Below are positions 35,380-44,155 of a stretch of 64,000 nt of DNA, piece by piece. Position 1 is the first letter of the stretch, and every line of letters starts with the position of its first letter. The notes under the pieces are model-generated. The model saw nothing but the letters and a program-made list of their open reading frames with translations, made no database searches and was not told where the DNA came from. The stretch is from assembly GCA_017744285.1 (NCBI GenBank), contig JAGIBP010000008.1:62001-126000 (forward strand), written 5' to 3'. The position numbers and the translations under genes were made by a program. This stretch comes from Variovorax sp. Its GTDB lineage: Bacteria; Pseudomonadota; Gammaproteobacteria; Burkholderiales; Burkholderiaceae_C.

Positions 35380-35410
35380 GATCGTCGAAACTGAACGGAT
35401 CGGCGGCCCC

Positions 35411-36145
35411 ATGAAAACACTGGCTCAGAATGTCACCGACACGCTGCGCGACTGGATCCTCCATGGCCACGTGCGGCCCGGCGGCCGTCTCGAAGAGGTC
35501 CCGCTGGCCGAACAGCTGGGCGTTTCGCGCACCCCGGTGCGGGCGGCGCTGGGCATCCTCGCGAGCGAGGGCCTGATCGACCACCAGCCCAAGCGCGGCT
35601 ACCTGGTGCGTGCCTTCAACATGGAGGAAATCGTCGCCGCCTACGAGGTCCGCTCCGTGCTCGAAGGGCTCGCGTGCCGCAACACCGCCGCGCGCGGCCT
35701 GACCGACGAGCAGGTGCAGCGGCTGCGGGCCAGCCTCGCCGAGGGCGACCGCATCCTGGCCTCCGGCCAGCTGAGGCCCGAGGACCATGAGCCCTACCAG
35801 CAGATGAACGTGACCATCCACGACACGCTGCTCATGGCGTCCGGCAACCCGTGGGTGACGCGCTTCGCGGAGCAGGCGCAGAACATTCCGTACGCCTCCG
35901 ACCGGATCGTGCTGTGGGACGACCACGCGATCATTCTTCGCTCGCACGGCGACCACCACCGCATCATCGAAGCCGTGATCGCGCGCGACAGCCACCGTGC
36001 CGAGCAGCTGATGCGCGAGCACGTCTACTACGCCGGCATCATCCTGCGGCGCAACTACGAGCGCCTGCTCGAGGCGGGCGACACCGCGCCGGGCGCGCGG
36101 CCGGCGCAGCGTCCGGCCGCCGCCGCGGTGCCCTCGCCGCTCTGA
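35411..36145 (+). CDS. GntR family transcriptional regulator, FCD (FadR) subfamily
   Basis: DNA-binding regulator of 244 residues. Residues about 5-68 form the winged helix (DTLRDWILHGHVRPGGRLEEVPLAEQLGVSRTPVRAALGILASEGLI); residues about 80-220 form the all-helical FCD effector domain with likely metal-ligand histidines (VTIHDTLL, SHGDHHRIIEAV, REHVYYAG). It is divergent from the ten-gene operon and probably represses it until a pathway acid or its CoA ester binds. ATG 35411 starts at MKTLAQNV; the frame extends 23 codons upstream but that would place coding sequence over two operators. Proline/alanine-rich tail is unusual but harmless. Confidence 0.9.
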   Translation: MKTLAQNVTDTLRDWILHGHVRPGGRLEEVPLAEQLGVSRTPVRAALGILASEGLIDHQPKRGYLVRAFNMEEIVAAYEVRSVLEGLACRNTAARGLTDEQVQRLRASLAEGDRILASGQLRPEDHEPYQQMNVTIHDTLLMASGNPWVTRFAEQAQNIPYASDRIVLWDDHAIILRSHGDHHRIIEAVIARDSHRAEQLMREHVYYAGIILRRNYERLLEAGDTAPGARPAQRPAAAAVPSPL

Positions 36146-36151
36146 CGGCCC

Positions 36152-36511
36152 TCAGAACCGCATCCCGAGATCGAAATGCCGCCGGTTGGCCCACAGGTTG
36201 ACCAGGGCATCGATCTCCGTCACGTAGACCCCCGTCTTGGGTGGACCCGAGGAGCCGTCGTGGCGCGGCAGGCTGCGGATCGTCGCGTGCCAGAGGCCGT
36301 CGGGCAGCTGCCGGTACTGGCCCAGGAATTCGTAGCCCAGCGGCGCCCGCAGCGAGAACGGGCAGCGGCGCAGAAGCAGGCCGTCGCTCGTCGATCCCTC
36401 GACGCCGCGCGTTGACAGAAGCATGTGCTCACCATCGTCCTGGAGTACGTTTTCTCTAGGCAGCGGGGCGATCGGCTCGGTCGAACGATGGGGGCGTGAC
36501 GGGTTTTCCAT
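36152..36511 (-). CDS. Hypothetical protein
   Basis: 119 residues with no recognised family, signal or membrane segment. It is a soluble mixed protein with a tryptophan/aromatic C-terminal part (GLWHATIRSLPRHD, VNLWANRRHFDLGMRF). Local base composition is slightly less G+C-rich around codons 20-30 than in its neighbours. ATG 36511 is the upstream choice; ATG at codon 30 (LLSTRGVEG) would give a 90-residue product. It converges on the GntR gene with only six bases between stops and follows the hydrolase on the same strand. Confidence 0.5.
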   Translation of the reverse strand: MENPSRPHRSTEPIAPLPRENVLQDDGEHMLLSTRGVEGSTSDGLLLRRCPFSLRAPLGYEFLGQYRQLPDGLWHATIRSLPRHDGSSGPPKTGVYVTEIDALVNLWANRRHFDLGMRF

Positions 36512-36577
36512 GGCCCCTGTCTATCGGCTGCCCGGGGGCGAGTTGTAGGCCGGGCGCAGAAAAAGTGTCGGTCCCGT

Positions 36578-37864
36578 TCACTGCGCCCTGGGCGGCGGCA
36601 TGTGCTCGTCGATGAAGCGCAGGGCGGCGTCGCCGTTGAAGTCGTGCCGTCCCGCGAACTCCATGAAGCGGAAGCGGTCGGCCGCGCCCTGCCGGGCATA
36701 GAACTGCGCGGCCTCCGGCGCGGCGCGGCGGGCGCCGTCGATCGGGAACAGCTGGTCCTGGGTCCCGGCCTCGATCAAGAGCGGCCGGGGCGCCACCAGC
36801 GCCGCCACTGCCGGATCGCGCCAGAGCGTGAGGCTGTCCGGATAGCGCCAGTCCAGGAAGCCGCCGGGCTCCGAGGAGTCGAGGACCTGTTCGCGGTCGT
36901 TGAAGTAGGCCGACACCACGGCCACGCGGATGCGCGGGTCGAGGGCCGCCGCATAGAGCGTGTAGAAGCCGCCGTAGGAGTGGCCCACCATGGCGATGCG
37001 CTCGCCGTCGATGTCGGGCCGGCGCGCGAGCACGTCGATCGCGCGCACGATCTTGGCCAGCTCGATCGCCGGCAGCGAGGTGTCGGCCTCCCAGGCGCGC
37101 ACCGTGAGCTTGTCGCGCAGGCCGTCGCCGTCCCGCCCGTAGTGGACGAAGACCGGCATCCACACCGCATAGCCGTGCTGGAGGGCGTCCCAGGCCATGT
37201 CGCGGCTGCTGCGCGTCACGGCCGGCAGGCCACCGTCCTGCGTCGGCGCGGGCATGCCGCCCCGGCCGGCCGCGGCGATCACCAGCGGCAGGCGCTCCGT
37301 CGCCCCCGCCTTTTTCGGCCGCATGAGGAGGCCGGTGCTTTCCACTCCCGGCAGCACCGGGATGCGCATTTCGCGATACACCGCGACCTCGTCCTCGCCC
37401 AGCAGCGTCTCGGCCGGCGCCGCCGAGACCGGCGCATCGAAGCCCGGCGGCGGGAAGCGCAGGCTCTCGGCGAAGCGGGCCCGCAGCGGCTCCGCGGAAC
37501 GCGCGTAGGCCGCGGCACTGGAGAAGTCGAGCGAGGCCAGGAGTTCGCCGCCCGGCACCTTGGCGCGCCGCTGGGCCTTCAGGTAGGCCGCGATCTGGTC
37601 GCCCTGTTCGAACGCGCGGTCGACGACATGCTGATGCGGTTCCCGGTAGAGCGACGGCTCCACGCGGGCCACGACCGCGTCGCGGGCGCGGCCGGCGACG
37701 ATCGTCAGCGTGTCCCGGTTCTTCGGATAGAAGAGCACCACCGCGGCCACCACCGCGAGGCCGAGCAGTCCATAGTTGCGCAGCGCCGTCCAGGAACGCC
37801 GCGACGGCCGCGCCTCGCCCGCGCCCAACGGCATCGGGACACTCGATTTCTCGTGCTCACCCAT
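36578..37864 (-). CDS. Membrane-anchored alpha/beta hydrolase
   Basis: Protein of 428 residues. One hydrophobic helix (about 31-46, YGLLGLAVVAAVVLFYP) anchors it, probably with the catalytic domain outside the cytosol. Residues about 170-425 are an alpha/beta-hydrolase fold: nucleophile Ser296 in GHSYGGF, acid Asp370 in GTQDQLFP and base His407 in GRHDFNG. The fold resembles dienelactone hydrolase or prolyl-oligopeptidase-like esterases. Stands alone between a hypothetical gene and brkB-like gene on the same strand with short gaps (39 bases upstream), so weak co-transcription is possible. Substrate unknown. Confidence 0.8.
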   Translation of the reverse strand: MGEHEKSSVPMPLGAGEARPSRRSWTALRNYGLLGLAVVAAVVLFYPKNRDTLTIVAGRARDAVVARVEPSLYREPHQHVVDRAFEQGDQIAAYLKAQRRAKVPGGELLASLDFSSAAAYARSAEPLRARFAESLRFPPPGFDAPVSAAPAETLLGEDEVAVYREMRIPVLPGVESTGLLMRPKKAGATERLPLVIAAAGRGGMPAPTQDGGLPAVTRSSRDMAWDALQHGYAVWMPVFVHYGRDGDGLRDKLTVRAWEADTSLPAIELAKIVRAIDVLARRPDIDGERIAMVGHSYGGFYTLYAAALDPRIRVAVVSAYFNDREQVLDSSEPGGFLDWRYPDSLTLWRDPAVAALVAPRPLLIEAGTQDQLFPIDGARRAAPEAAQFYARQGAADRFRFMEFAGRHDFNGDAALRFIDEHMPPPRAQ

Positions 37865-37903
37865 ACAACGTCCATTCAGTCCTCAAACCTGTAGTCATTT
37901 TCT

Positions 37904-38791
37904 CTAACATTTGCGACCGTGGCGCAACACGGCGTTGATTTCGGCGCCGAAGATCAGCGTGGTGGCGCTGATATAGAAGAACACCAGGGTCGCCACGACG
38001 CCCGCGAAGCTTCCATACAGCAGCGCCAGCTTGCCCACGGTGCGCAGCGTGTACGACAGCGTCGCCGCCGCCGCGAGCCACAGCGCCGCGCCCACGACCG
38101 CGCCGGGCAGCACGGCGCCGAGCCGCTGGCGCATGTCGGGCAGGCCCGCGTAGAGCGCGGCGTAGAGCGGAACGAGCGTCGCGAAGGCCGTGCCGTAGCG
38201 CACGCTGTTGCGCAGCCAGAGCGCCTCCTCGCCCGCACCGAAGTGGTCGTGCAGCAGCAGATACACGTACGGCAGGACCACCACGGAGCTGAACGCGACC
38301 AGGATGCCGGCGCCGCCGACCAGGGTGAACAGCGTGACCTTGAGGCGCGCCTTCCAGAACGACAGGCCCCGCTCGATGCCGTAGGCGCGGTTGAGCGCCG
38401 TGCGCACCGCCTGCAGGCCCGACGAGCCGGTCCACAGCGTGGCGACGATGCCGAAGGTCAGGAGCGCCTGGTTGCGATGGGCCAGCACCTGGGTGATGAC
38501 CGGCTGCATCGCGTCGCGCACCACCGGCGGCGCGTACTCCAGCACGCGATCGACGAGCGCCGCCGCCTCGCCGGGCCGTCCGACGAAGCCGGCCGTGGCC
38601 GACAGCAGGAGCAGCAGCGGGAACAGCGCCAGCAGCCACGAGAACGCGAGGCTGCCGGCCTGGTTGGCGCTCTGGTGCCGGATGTAGTTGCGCATGGCCT
38701 GCAGCACGACCCCTACCCCGGGCCAGCCCATGGCGGTGCGTTCCAGGCGGCGGCACCCATCGCTCACCCAGTTCGTCGTCGCGCGAGGCAT
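37904..38791 (-). CDS. YihY/BrkB-type inner-membrane protein
   Basis: Polytopic membrane protein of about 295 residues with six main helices. Family features: NQAGSLAFSWLLALFPLLLLLSATAGF, then a long loop, ILTFGIVATLWTGSSGLQAVRTALNRAYGI, and FFYISATTLIFGAEINAVLR at the end. The family was once described as ribonuclease BN or virulence factor BrkB and has no firmly established activity. ATG 38791 (PRATTNW) is preferred to one 24 codons upstream that would add a proline/glycine-rich stretch. It is divergent from the AsmA gene, with 179 bases between. Confidence 0.9.
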   Translation of the reverse strand: MPRATTNWVSDGCRRLERTAMGWPGVGVVLQAMRNYIRHQSANQAGSLAFSWLLALFPLLLLLSATAGFVGRPGEAAALVDRVLEYAPPVVRDAMQPVITQVLAHRNQALLTFGIVATLWTGSSGLQAVRTALNRAYGIERGLSFWKARLKVTLFTLVGGAGILVAFSSVVVLPYVYLLLHDHFGAGEEALWLRNSVRYGTAFATLVPLYAALYAGLPDMRQRLGAVLPGAVVGAALWLAAAATLSYTLRTVGKLALLYGSFAGVVATLVFFYISATTLIFGAEINAVLRHGRKC

Positions 38792-38970
38792 GGCCCCAGT
38801 GTGCCCACCCGGCCCCGCGCCGCCTGTAGGCCGGCGGCGAGGCGCGAGGTGCGGGAAATCCACCGGCGGCGCCCGGCCGGCAAGGTCGTCGGCCTACGCC
38901 GGGCGCCCCCTTCTTCCGATAGCGATGCCGCCTTCCTCGGCCCAAGAATGGCGCGATCCGGGCGCACACC

Positions 38971-41013
38971 ATGCAGCCGCAGCCCTTCATCCGCCGCCAT
39001 CCCGTGGGGAGCACGGTGGCACTCGTCGTCGCCGCGCTGGCGGTGCTCGTCGCGCTGTTCGACTGGAACTGGGTTCGCCCCGCGCTCGACCGCTATATCG
39101 CCGAGAAGACCCGGCGCGAATTCCGAAGCGCCGACCTGCACGTGCGCCTCGGCCTGACCCCGACCATCCGCCTGCGCGACGTGTATTTCGGCAATGCCGA
39201 CTGGTCGAAGGACGCACCGGCGATGGCGAAGATCGAGATGCTCGAGTTCTCGATCTCGCTGCGCGACCTGCCGGAAAAGATCCTGGTTCCGCGGGTGGCG
39301 CTCACGCGGCCGGAGCTGGTCTTCGAGCGCCTCCCGGACAACCGCAAGAACTGGATTCTTTCCGACCCCTCCGACACCTCGCCCAGCAAGCTGCGCATCA
39401 GCGCGCTGTCGGTCGATCATGGGCATCTGCGCTATATCGACCATGGCGAACCCTTCGAGCTGGACGTGCGCGGCACCACCTTCGATGCGGCGGCCGAGGC
39501 CAGGTCGCGCGACGCGGACGCGCCGCCCGCCAACAGCCGCTACACCACGCAGTACGACTTCGAGGGCCGCTACCACGGCGCGACCTTCTCGGGGCGCGCA
39601 CTCACGGGCGACGTGCTGAGCTTCCAGGAGTCGGGCGTACCGTTCCCCCTGCGAGGCGAGCTCGACGCCGGCACGACGCGGCTGTGGATCGAAGGCACGG
39701 TCGCCGACGCGGCGGCCATCTCCGCCATCGACGTCGACCTGCGCATCGAAGGCCGCACCATGGCCAACCTGTACCCGTTCCTGCTGCTGCCGCTGCCGGC
39801 CTCGCCGCCGTACCGCGTGCAGGGCCACCTGGTGCAGAAGGGCAACCGCTACACGCTGGACGCGCTGTCGGGACGGATCGGCTCGACCGACTTCACCGGC
39901 CAGGGCGCCTACGTCGACAGGAAGCCGCGGCCCCTCCTGACGGCGCGGCTGCACAGCAAGCTGCTCGACCTCGCGGACCTCGGGCCGATGATCGGCGTGC
40001 AGACGCGCGAGAGCGGCGGCAAGCCCGCGATCTCGCAGGCCGAGACCCGCGACCGGCCCGCGGCCAAGTCCCAGGAGAAGGCGGTCGATCCCGACCACCT
40101 GCTGCCTGCGGGAAGCTTCGACGGCAGCAGGCTGCAGAAGATCGACGCCGACGTGGACCTGGTCGCGGCGCGGCTGATGGTGCCCCAGGCCCTGCCCTTG
40201 CAGAGCCTCAAGGCCTCGCTGCGGCTGAACGACGCGCGCCTGCAGGTCGCCCCGCTGGACTTCGGCTTCGCCGGCGGCACCATCGCCTCGCGCGTGGCGC
40301 TCGACGCGCGCGAGCCGACGATCAAATCCGATGTCCGCATCGACCTGCAGCGCGTGCGCATGGACCAGTTGCTGCCCGACAGCCCGACCCTGGCCAGGGG
40401 CGCGGGCCGCCTCGGCGCCACGCTGCGCCTGCGGGGGACGGGCAACTCGATCGCCGACGCCGCCGCGAAGGCGGACGGGCGCATCACGGCCACGCTGGTC
40501 AACGGCCGGATCTCGAACCTGCTCGATGCCGCCAGCAGCCTCAACGGCGGCAAGGTGCTGACGCTCCTGGTGGGCGGCGACCGCAACATCGTGGTGAATT
40601 GCGGCGGCTTCGACTTCGATGTCGCGGGCGGTCGCGGCACGTCGAAGCTCTTCGTCATCGACACCGAGCAGACGCAGGTGCTCGGCAGCGGCGGCTTCGA
40701 CCTCGCGCACGAGCGCTTCGACCTGACGGTCACGCCCCGGCCCAAGTCGCCCGGCCTGCTGTCGCTGCGCACGCCGGTGCGGCTGCACGGCAGCTTCAAG
40801 CAGCCGCAGTTCGAGATCGTGAAGGGCCCGCTGGTCGCGCGCGCGGGCGCCGCGGCGGGCCTCGCGGTGATCAATCCACTCGCGGCGCTGGTGCCGCTGA
40901 TCGAGACCGGACCGGGTGAGACCACGGACTGCGGCGCCGTGCGCGGCCAGCTGTCCGGCGCCGTGCGGCAAGCCGGGCCGCCGGCCCGGCCGGGCGGGCG
41001 CCAGCGCCGCTAG
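38971..41013 (+). CDS. AsmA family protein
   Basis: Large envelope protein of 680 residues. It has a single N-terminal membrane anchor ([19 protein letters not shown]) and then a long periplasmic beta-rich region. AsmA features are seen: [17 protein letters not shown] near the start and the C-terminal AsmA domain with [28 protein letters not shown] and [14 protein letters not shown]. Family members belong to the bridge-like lipid-transfer group linked to phospholipid transport or outer-membrane assembly. A middle low-similarity insert (residues about 350-380, charged) is variable. It converges on the LysR gene, with a short stem (41006-41019) at its stop codon. Confidence 0.88.
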   Translation: MQPQPFIRRHPVGSTVALVVAALAVLVALFDWNWVRPALDRYIAEKTRREFRSADLHVRLGLTPTIRLRDVYFGNADWSKDAPAMAKIEMLEFSISLRDLPEKILVPRVALTRPELVFERLPDNRKNWILSDPSDTSPSKLRISALSVDHGHLRYIDHGEPFELDVRGTTFDAAAEARSRDADAPPANSRYTTQYDFEGRYHGATFSGRALTGDVLSFQESGVPFPLRGELDAGTTRLWIEGTVADAAAISAIDVDLRIEGRTMANLYPFLLLPLPASPPYRVQGHLVQKGNRYTLDALSGRIGSTDFTGQGAYVDRKPRPLLTARLHSKLLDLADLGPMIGVQTRESGGKPAISQAETRDRPAAKSQEKAVDPDHLLPAGSFDGSRLQKIDADVDLVAARLMVPQALPLQSLKASLRLNDARLQVAPLDFGFAGGTIASRVALDAREPTIKSDVRIDLQRVRMDQLLPDSPTLARGAGRLGATLRLRGTGNSIADAAAKADGRITATLVNGRISNLLDAASSLNGGKVLTLLVGGDRNIVVNCGGFDFDVAGGRGTSKLFVIDTEQTQVLGSGGFDLAHERFDLTVTPRPKSPGLLSLRTPVRLHGSFKQPQFEIVKGPLVARAGAAAGLAVINPLAALVPLIETGPGETTDCGAVRGQLSGAVRQAGPPARPGGRQRR

Positions 41014-41018
41014 CGCGG

Positions 41019-41927
41019 CTACAGCTTGCTCAGCGTCTGGATCAGCTCCTTGCGCAGCCACTGGTGGGCCGGGGAGCTTTCCGAACGCGCGTGCCAGTGC
41101 ACCCGGACCTCGAACTCCGGCAGCGCGACGGGGATCTCGACGATCTTCAGCTTGCGCTCGCGTGCGAAGAGGCGGGCCACCCGCTCGGGCAGCGCGACGA
41201 GCAGGTCGCTGCCTTCGACCAGGCTCGGCAGCACCGAGAACTGGGGCACCAGCGCGACGATGTTGCGGCGCACGCCGCGCTGCGCCAGCGCGCCCTCGAT
41301 GAGCGCATGGCCCGACACGGGCGAGGTCACCATCACGTGGCGCGCCTGCAGGAACTGCTCCAGCCCGAGGCCGCGGCGCCCGAGCGGGTAGCTGCTCGAC
41401 ATCAGGCACACGTAGCGCTCCGTGAAGAGCAGCGCCTCGCGCGTGTGCTCGTGCAGGTCGGGCAGGTTGCCGAGCGCGAAGTCCAGCGCGCCCGTCGCGA
41501 GGTCGCTCATGACCGTCTCCGAGAGCTGCACGAACTCGGCCTGCAGGCGCGGCGCGATGGACTGGAAGCGCCGCAGCAGCGGCATGATGAAGAAGAGCGC
41601 GCCGATGTCCGAGGTGGCGAAGGTGAAACGCCGCGTCGAGGTGCCCGGGTTGAAGGCCTGCCGCGCCTCCAGGGTGCCTTCGATGGTGGACAGCGCGACG
41701 TTCAACTGCTCGTAGAGCCGCTCCGCCACCGGCGAAGGCACGAGGCCCTGCGCGCCGCGCGCAAACAGGCGGTCGCCATACAGGTCGCGCAGCCGCGCCA
41801 GCGAGTGGCTGAGGGTGGGCTGCGCCAGCCCGAGCCGCTCGGCGGCCTGCGTGACGCTGCGGACTTCGTAGATGGCGACGAAGGCCCGCACCAGGTTCAG
41901 GTCGAACTGCACGGCCGCGGGATTCAT
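41019..41927 (-). CDS. LysR family transcriptional regulator
   Basis: Regulator of 302 residues. Residues about 8-66 are the winged helix (LNLVRAFVAIYEVRSVTQAAERLGLAQPTLSHSLARLRDLYGDRLF), and the rest is a LysR substrate-binding domain of two subdomains. It is divergent from the mandelate/oxidoreductase operon, so its likely inducer is mandelate or phenylglyoxylate. ATG 41927 is preferred to the adjacent ATG 41930 because GGAGG then has a five-base spacer. The pattern is NahR/NodD-like. Confidence 0.93.
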   Translation of the reverse strand: MNPAAVQFDLNLVRAFVAIYEVRSVTQAAERLGLAQPTLSHSLARLRDLYGDRLFARGAQGLVPSPVAERLYEQLNVALSTIEGTLEARQAFNPGTSTRRFTFATSDIGALFFIMPLLRRFQSIAPRLQAEFVQLSETVMSDLATGALDFALGNLPDLHEHTREALLFTERYVCLMSSSYPLGRRGLGLEQFLQARHVMVTSPVSGHALIEGALAQRGVRRNIVALVPQFSVLPSLVEGSDLLVALPERVARLFARERKLKIVEIPVALPEFEVRVHWHARSESSPAHQWLRKELIQTLSKL

Positions 41928-41937
41928 CATTGCCTCC

Positions 41938-41965
41938 ATCGATGTGTAACACCCATTGTATCGAT
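41938..41965. promoter_or_regulatory. Candidate LysR binding site between divergent genes
   Basis: Two copies of the 6-bp palindrome ATCGAT (41938-41943 and 41960-41965) separated by 16 bases, in the 107-base region between the LysR gene and the iorA-like start. LysR sites are often interrupted dyads of about this size. Beyond the hexamers the arms do not match, so this is tentative. Confidence 0.35.
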
Positions 41966-42034
41966 TGGAGGAATAACGCTTCGCCCCTAGCATCCGCCCA
42001 CCACGAGACAGACAAGCAGGAGACAAGAAGAGCT

Positions 42035-44155
42035 ATGGAGCGTTCATTCGCCGGAGAAGTCCGGTCGCTCGCCCTCGGACAGGGCCAGACCTTCCACGGG
42101 GAAGGCATCCTCGCGGTCACCAAGGCCCTGCTGCAGTCGGGCGTGAGCTACATCGGCGGCTACCAGGGCGCGCCGGTCTCCCACCTCATCGACGTGCTGG
42201 GCGATTCGCGGGAGCTGCTCGACGAGCTCGGCATCTACTTCGAGGGCAGCGCCTCGGAAGCAGGCGCGGCGGCCATGCTCGGCGCCTCGATCAACTACCC
42301 GGTGCGCGGCGCGGTGACGTGGAAGAGCACCGTGGGCACCAACGTGGCGTCCGACGCGCTCTCCAACCTGTCGTCGGCCGGCGTGAAGGGCGGCGCGCTG
42401 ATCATCCTCGGCGAGGACTATGGCGAAGGCTCCAGCATCATCCAGGAGCGCACGCACGCGTTCGCGATGAAGTCGCAGATGTGGCTGATGGACCCGCGGC
42501 CGAACCTGGGCTCGATCGTGAACGCGGTGGAGCGCAGCTTCGAGCTCTCGGAAGCGAGCCGCACGCCCGTGATGCTGCAGCTGCGCATCCGCGCCTGCCA
42601 TGTGCACGGCACCTTCGAGTGCAAGGACAACCGCCGCCCGCGCATCTCCACGCGCGACCTGATCGACACGCCGACCTTCGACTACGCGCGCATCAACCTG
42701 CCGCCCTCGATCTACGAGCACGAGCGGCAGAAGGTCGAGGAGCGCTGGCCCGCGGCCGTCGACTTCATCCGCCGCGAGAAGATCAACGAACAGTTCGCGG
42801 GCGATCTCGACGACATCGGCATCGTGGTGCAGGGCGGGCTCTACAACGGCGCGATCCGCGCGCTGCAGCAGCTCGGGCTCGCGGACGCGTTCGGCGTCTC
42901 GCGCGTGCCGCTGTACGTGCTCAACGTGGTGTACCCGCTGGTGCCGGACGAGTTCCTCGGGTTCTGCGAAGGCAAGCGCGCCGTGCTGCTGATCGAGGAA
43001 GGCCAGCCCAACTACATCGAGGAGGCGCTCCAGGCCGCCCTGCGCCGCGCGGACGCGCCGACGCGGCTGCATGGCAAGGACGTGCTGCCGATGGCGGGCG
43101 AGTATTCGGGCGAGGTGCTGCTGCCGGGCATCGCCCGCTTCCTGGCCGAGGCCGCGCCGGGCGGCTTCGACGCGCGCCACGCCACGGCCGCCGCGAGCGC
43201 GATGGCCGACGACAAGGAACGCTCCAAGCAGGCGCTCGGCGCCGCCGTGCCGACGCGCCCGCCGGGCTTCTGCATCGGCTGCCCCGAGCGGCCCGTGTTC
43301 TCCGCCATCAAGCAGCTCCAGGCCGAGGTCGGGCAGGTGCACGTCAACGCCGACATCGGCTGCCACACCTTCGGCACGCTGCCGCCGTTCAACGTCGGCA
43401 GCACGGTGCTCGGCTACGGCCTGGGCCTGGCGAGTTCGTCGGGCGTGGGGCAGCTGCTGCCGAACCGCACCATCAGCATCATGGGCGACGGCGGCTTCTG
43501 GCACAACGGATTCACCAGCGGCGTGGTGAACGCGGTCTACAACAACCAGGACTCGGTCCTGGTCATCCTGAAGAACGGCTACACCTCCGCCACCGGCACG
43601 CAGGCCATTCCCTCGTCGCCCACGCAGCCGGCCTCGCGCCCCCTGACGCTGGACATCGAGAAGGCGCTGCGCGGCATCGGCGTGAAGTGGATCCGCACCG
43701 TCGGCAGCTACCGCGTCGAGGAGATGGTCGAGACGCTGCGCGAGGCCATGACCACGACCGAAGGCGGCCTCAAGGTGATCCTCGCCGACGGCGAATGCCA
43801 GCTGGAGCGCCAGCGGCGCCTCAAGCCGCAGGTCGCGAAGCAACTCAAGGACGGCGAGCGCGTGGTGCGCACGCGCTTCGGCATCGACGACGACGTGTGC
43901 ACCGGCGACCACTCCTGCATCCGCCTGTCGGGCTGCCCCTCGCTCACCATCAAGCCGAACCCGAGCGCGCTGCGCACCGACCCGGTGGCGACCGTGAACA
44001 GCGGCTGCGTGGGCTGCGGCCTGTGCGGCGAGAACGCCCACGCCGCCGTGCTCTGCCCCTCGTTCTACAAGGCCGACATCGTGCAGAACCCGAGCCGCTT
44101 CGAGCGCTTCATGGCCAAGGTGCGCGGCGCCGTGCTGGAAAGGCTCGCGGCATGA
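42035..44155 (+). CDS. iorA: Indolepyruvate ferredoxin oxidoreductase-type enzyme, alpha subunit (possible phenylglyoxylate oxidoreductase)
   Basis: Thiamine-diphosphate, iron-sulfur enzyme of 706 residues that would oxidatively decarboxylate a 2-keto acid to its acyl-CoA. The N-terminal pyrimidine domain (about 10-240) is followed by a CIGCPERP motif (Cys413, Cys416) and the ThDP domain with GDGGFWHNG starting at Gly484. The C-terminal region holds likely 4Fe-4S ligands: Cys622, Cys628, Cys634 and Cys658, Cys661, Cys664, Cys673 (CVGCGLC...LC). It overlaps its partner by ATGA. Known members act on indolepyruvate or phenylpyruvate; beside mandelate genes, phenylglyoxylate to benzoyl-CoA is my inferred substrate pair. 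ATG 42035 follows GGAGA and AAGAAGAG. Confidence 0.88.
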   Translation: MERSFAGEVRSLALGQGQTFHGEGILAVTKALLQSGVSYIGGYQGAPVSHLIDVLGDSRELLDELGIYFEGSASEAGAAAMLGASINYPVRGAVTWKSTVGTNVASDALSNLSSAGVKGGALIILGEDYGEGSSIIQERTHAFAMKSQMWLMDPRPNLGSIVNAVERSFELSEASRTPVMLQLRIRACHVHGTFECKDNRRPRISTRDLIDTPTFDYARINLPPSIYEHERQKVEERWPAAVDFIRREKINEQFAGDLDDIGIVVQGGLYNGAIRALQQLGLADAFGVSRVPLYVLNVVYPLVPDEFLGFCEGKRAVLLIEEGQPNYIEEALQAALRRADAPTRLHGKDVLPMAGEYSGEVLLPGIARFLAEAAPGGFDARHATAAASAMADDKERSKQALGAAVPTRPPGFCIGCPERPVFSAIKQLQAEVGQVHVNADIGCHTFGTLPPFNVGSTVLGYGLGLASSSGVGQLLPNRTISIMGDGGFWHNGFTSGVVNAVYNNQDSVLVILKNGYTSATGTQAIPSSPTQPASRPLTLDIEKALRGIGVKWIRTVGSYRVEEMVETLREAMTTTEGGLKVILADGECQLERQRRLKPQVAKQLKDGERVVRTRFGIDDDVCTGDHSCIRLSGCPSLTIKPNPSALRTDPVATVNSGCVGCGLCGENAHAAVLCPSFYKADIVQNPSRFERFMAKVRGAVLERLAA

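Noticed and set aside
35342..35410. N-terminal extension of the GntR regulator from ATG 35342
   Set aside because: It would place coding sequence over two operator-like sites and adds residues with no family similarity; the winged helix begins right after ATG 35411.
38825..38898. GTAGGCC/GGCCTAC inverted copies in the gap between the BrkB and AsmA genes
   Set aside because: Arms are only seven bases and 60 bases apart, with no matching flanks; likely chance in this composition.
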